Assembly (NCBI RefSeq): GCF_004006015.1
Contig: NZ_CP034766.1
Coordinates: 868,001 to 932,000, forward strand
Direction: 5' to 3'
DNA: 64,000 bases
From: Rhodococcus sp. X156
Lineage (GTDB): Bacteria > Actinomycetota > Actinomycetes > Mycobacteriales > Mycobacteriaceae
The position numbers and the translations under genes were made by a program. This document shows, one piece after another, positions 63,044-64,000 of this stretch. Under the pieces are notes generated by a model that saw only the letters and a list, made by a program, of their open reading frames with translations, made no database searches and was not told the origin of the DNA. Position 1 is the first letter of the stretch; the number at the start of each line of letters is the position of its first letter.

Positions 63044-64000
63044 GTGGCGGCACCAGCGCAGGACACCTCCGGCCAGCCCCAAGCCCTTGCCGGGTTCACC
63101 ATCGGGATCACCGCTGCGCGCCGCGCGGAGGACCTGGCCGCGCTGCTGGTGCGCAAGGGTGCCGCGGTGCTGCACGGCCCGTCCATCCGCATCATCCCGG
63201 TCGCCGACGACACCGAGCTGGAGCAGGCCACCGAGGCCGTGGTCGCCCACCCGCCGGACATCGTCGTGGCCACCACCGGCATCGGCTTCCGCGGCTGGGT
63301 GGACGCCGCCGAGAGCTGGGGCGAGAGCGGCCGGCTGGTGGACGCGCTGCGCGGTTGCCGGGTGCTCTCCCGCGGCCCCAAGACCACCGGTGCCATCCGG
63401 GCGGCGGGGCTGCGCGAGGAGTGGTCACCCCAGGGCGAGTCGGCGGTCGAGGTGGCCGAGCACCTGGTGGCCGAGGGCGTGGCCGGCAAGCGCATCGCGG
63501 TGCAGCTGCACGGCACCAACACCGAGTGGGAGGTGCAGTACGACATCTGCGCCGCCCTGCGCGACGCCGGCGCCGAGGTGCTGCCCGTGCCGGTGTACCG
63601 CTGGCTGCCGCCGGCCGACCTGGCACCGATGGACCGCCTGATCGAGACCTGCGCGTCCGGTGGGCTGGACGCCGTCACCTTCACCAGCGCCCCGGCGGTG
63701 GCCAGCGTGCTCAGTCGCGCCAAGGACCTCGGGATCGTCGACCAGCTGAGGGACGCGCTCCGCTCCGGGATGCTGGTGGCGTGCGTGGGACCGGTGACCG
63801 CCGGACCGCTGGAGGCCATCGGCGTGCCCACCGCACAGCCCACCCGGGCCCGCCTGGGTGCGCTGGCCCGCTTCCTGGTGGACGAGCTGCCCAGCCGCGT
63901 GCCGCAGCTGCAGGTGGCCGGCGCACAGGTGAGCATCCGCGGCCAGGCCGTGGTGGTGGACGGCGAGCTCAAGGCGGTGCCGCCGGCGGGCATGGCGCTG
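63044..64000 (+). CDS. nnaR: Uroporphyrinogen-III synthase-like transcription regulator (NnaR-like), partial
   Basis: Runs off the right edge after about 319 residues. A HemD-type domain (about 20-275; GITAARRAEDLAALL, TFTSAPAVASVL) is followed by IRGQAVVVDGELKAVPPAG, the start of an OmpR-type winged helix. This HemD/winged-helix fusion is NnaR in Streptomyces, an activator of nitrate/nitrite assimilation genes. HemD also makes the siroheme precursor used by NirB. GGAGG 6 nt before GTG 63044 favours it over GTG 63011, which overlaps the nirD stop. Confidence 0.85.
   Translation, partial: MAAPAQDTSGQPQALAGFTIGITAARRAEDLAALLVRKGAAVLHGPSIRIIPVADDTELEQATEAVVAHPPDIVVATTGIGFRGWVDAAESWGESGRLVDALRGCRVLSRGPKTTGAIRAAGLREEWSPQGESAVEVAEHLVAEGVAGKRIAVQLHGTNTEWEVQYDICAALRDAGAEVLPVPVYRWLPPADLAPMDRLIETCASGGLDAVTFTSAPAVASVLSRAKDLGIVDQLRDALRSGMLVACVGPVTAGPLEAIGVPTAQPTRARLGALARFLVDELPSRVPQLQVAGAQVSIRGQAVVVDGELKAVPPAGMAL

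Overview
The window is one continuous stretch of chromosome from a very GC-rich actinobacterium, most likely in or near Mycobacteriales/Pseudonocardiales. Lineage markers include PimE- and LpqW-like phosphatidylinositol-mannoside functions, mycothiol synthesis (mshB), coenzyme F420 synthesis (fbiC), GpgS/GlgM-type glucan enzymes, the sigE-rseA-htrA-tatB block, and DUF3107 and DUF3152 proteins. No species can be named from the sequence alone. I see no rRNA, tRNA, CRISPR array, IS element, phage gene or plasmid origin. The region reads as core genome.

Layout. 0-3.1 kb: GNAT fragment, MarR regulator, pimE-like mannosyltransferase, pterin carbinolamine dehydratase and an SRPBCC-Nudix fusion. 3.1-13.1 kb: typA, lpqW-like lipoprotein, mshB, fbiC, 7Fe ferredoxin and dapC. 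13.3-22.7 kb: small membrane protein, dapD/dapE (divergent), two LOG-family proteins, folP2, gpgS, a DivIVA-like protein, tag, a DUF3117 protein and a leucyl aminopeptidase. 22.7-29.4 kb: ECF sigma factor with a three-domain VOC protein, MFS exporter, RlmA-like methyltransferase and divergent glgM/glgC. 29.4-37.7 kb: O-methyltransferase, sigE-rseA-htrA-tatB, mrp, and a DUF1003/MgtE-N/CBS pair. 37.7-46.7 kb: a frameshifted VWA protein, dps, acyl-CoA dehydrogenase, a stress protein, a SUFU-like protein, a MaoC hydratase, a PHP phosphatase, a RecB-like nuclease and a DUF2236 protein. 46.8-58.4 kb: an orphan ParA, a propeller protein, a DEAD-box helicase, a ferritin-like protein, DUF3107, a FasR-like TetR regulator, an alpha/beta hydrolase, a DUF3152 protease-like protein, moeZ, a TIGR02569-like protein and ilvA. 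58.5-64 kb: a nitrate/nitrite assimilation operon narK-nirB-nirD followed by an NnaR-like HemD/winged-helix protein cut by the right edge.

Gene order from about 0.7 to 42.4 kb follows the Mycobacterium tuberculosis interval Rv1159-Rv1234 with insertions and deletions (for example, no narGHJI after the Nudix gene). The part from about 46.8 to 57.1 kb follows Rv3213c-Rv3205c. This is recalled knowledge, not a computed alignment.

A strong theme is leaderless transcription. About twenty start codons lie 6-8 nt downstream of a TANNNT-like -10 hexamer, and this fixes many starts. Within operons, genes usually overlap by GTGA or ATGA. Regulatory points of most interest are the narK leader (interleaved inverted repeats plus a hairpin that carries the ribosome binding site in its loop), a palindrome over the predicted fasR-like promoter, an ECF-type promoter before sigE, and several long perfect hairpins between convergent genes.
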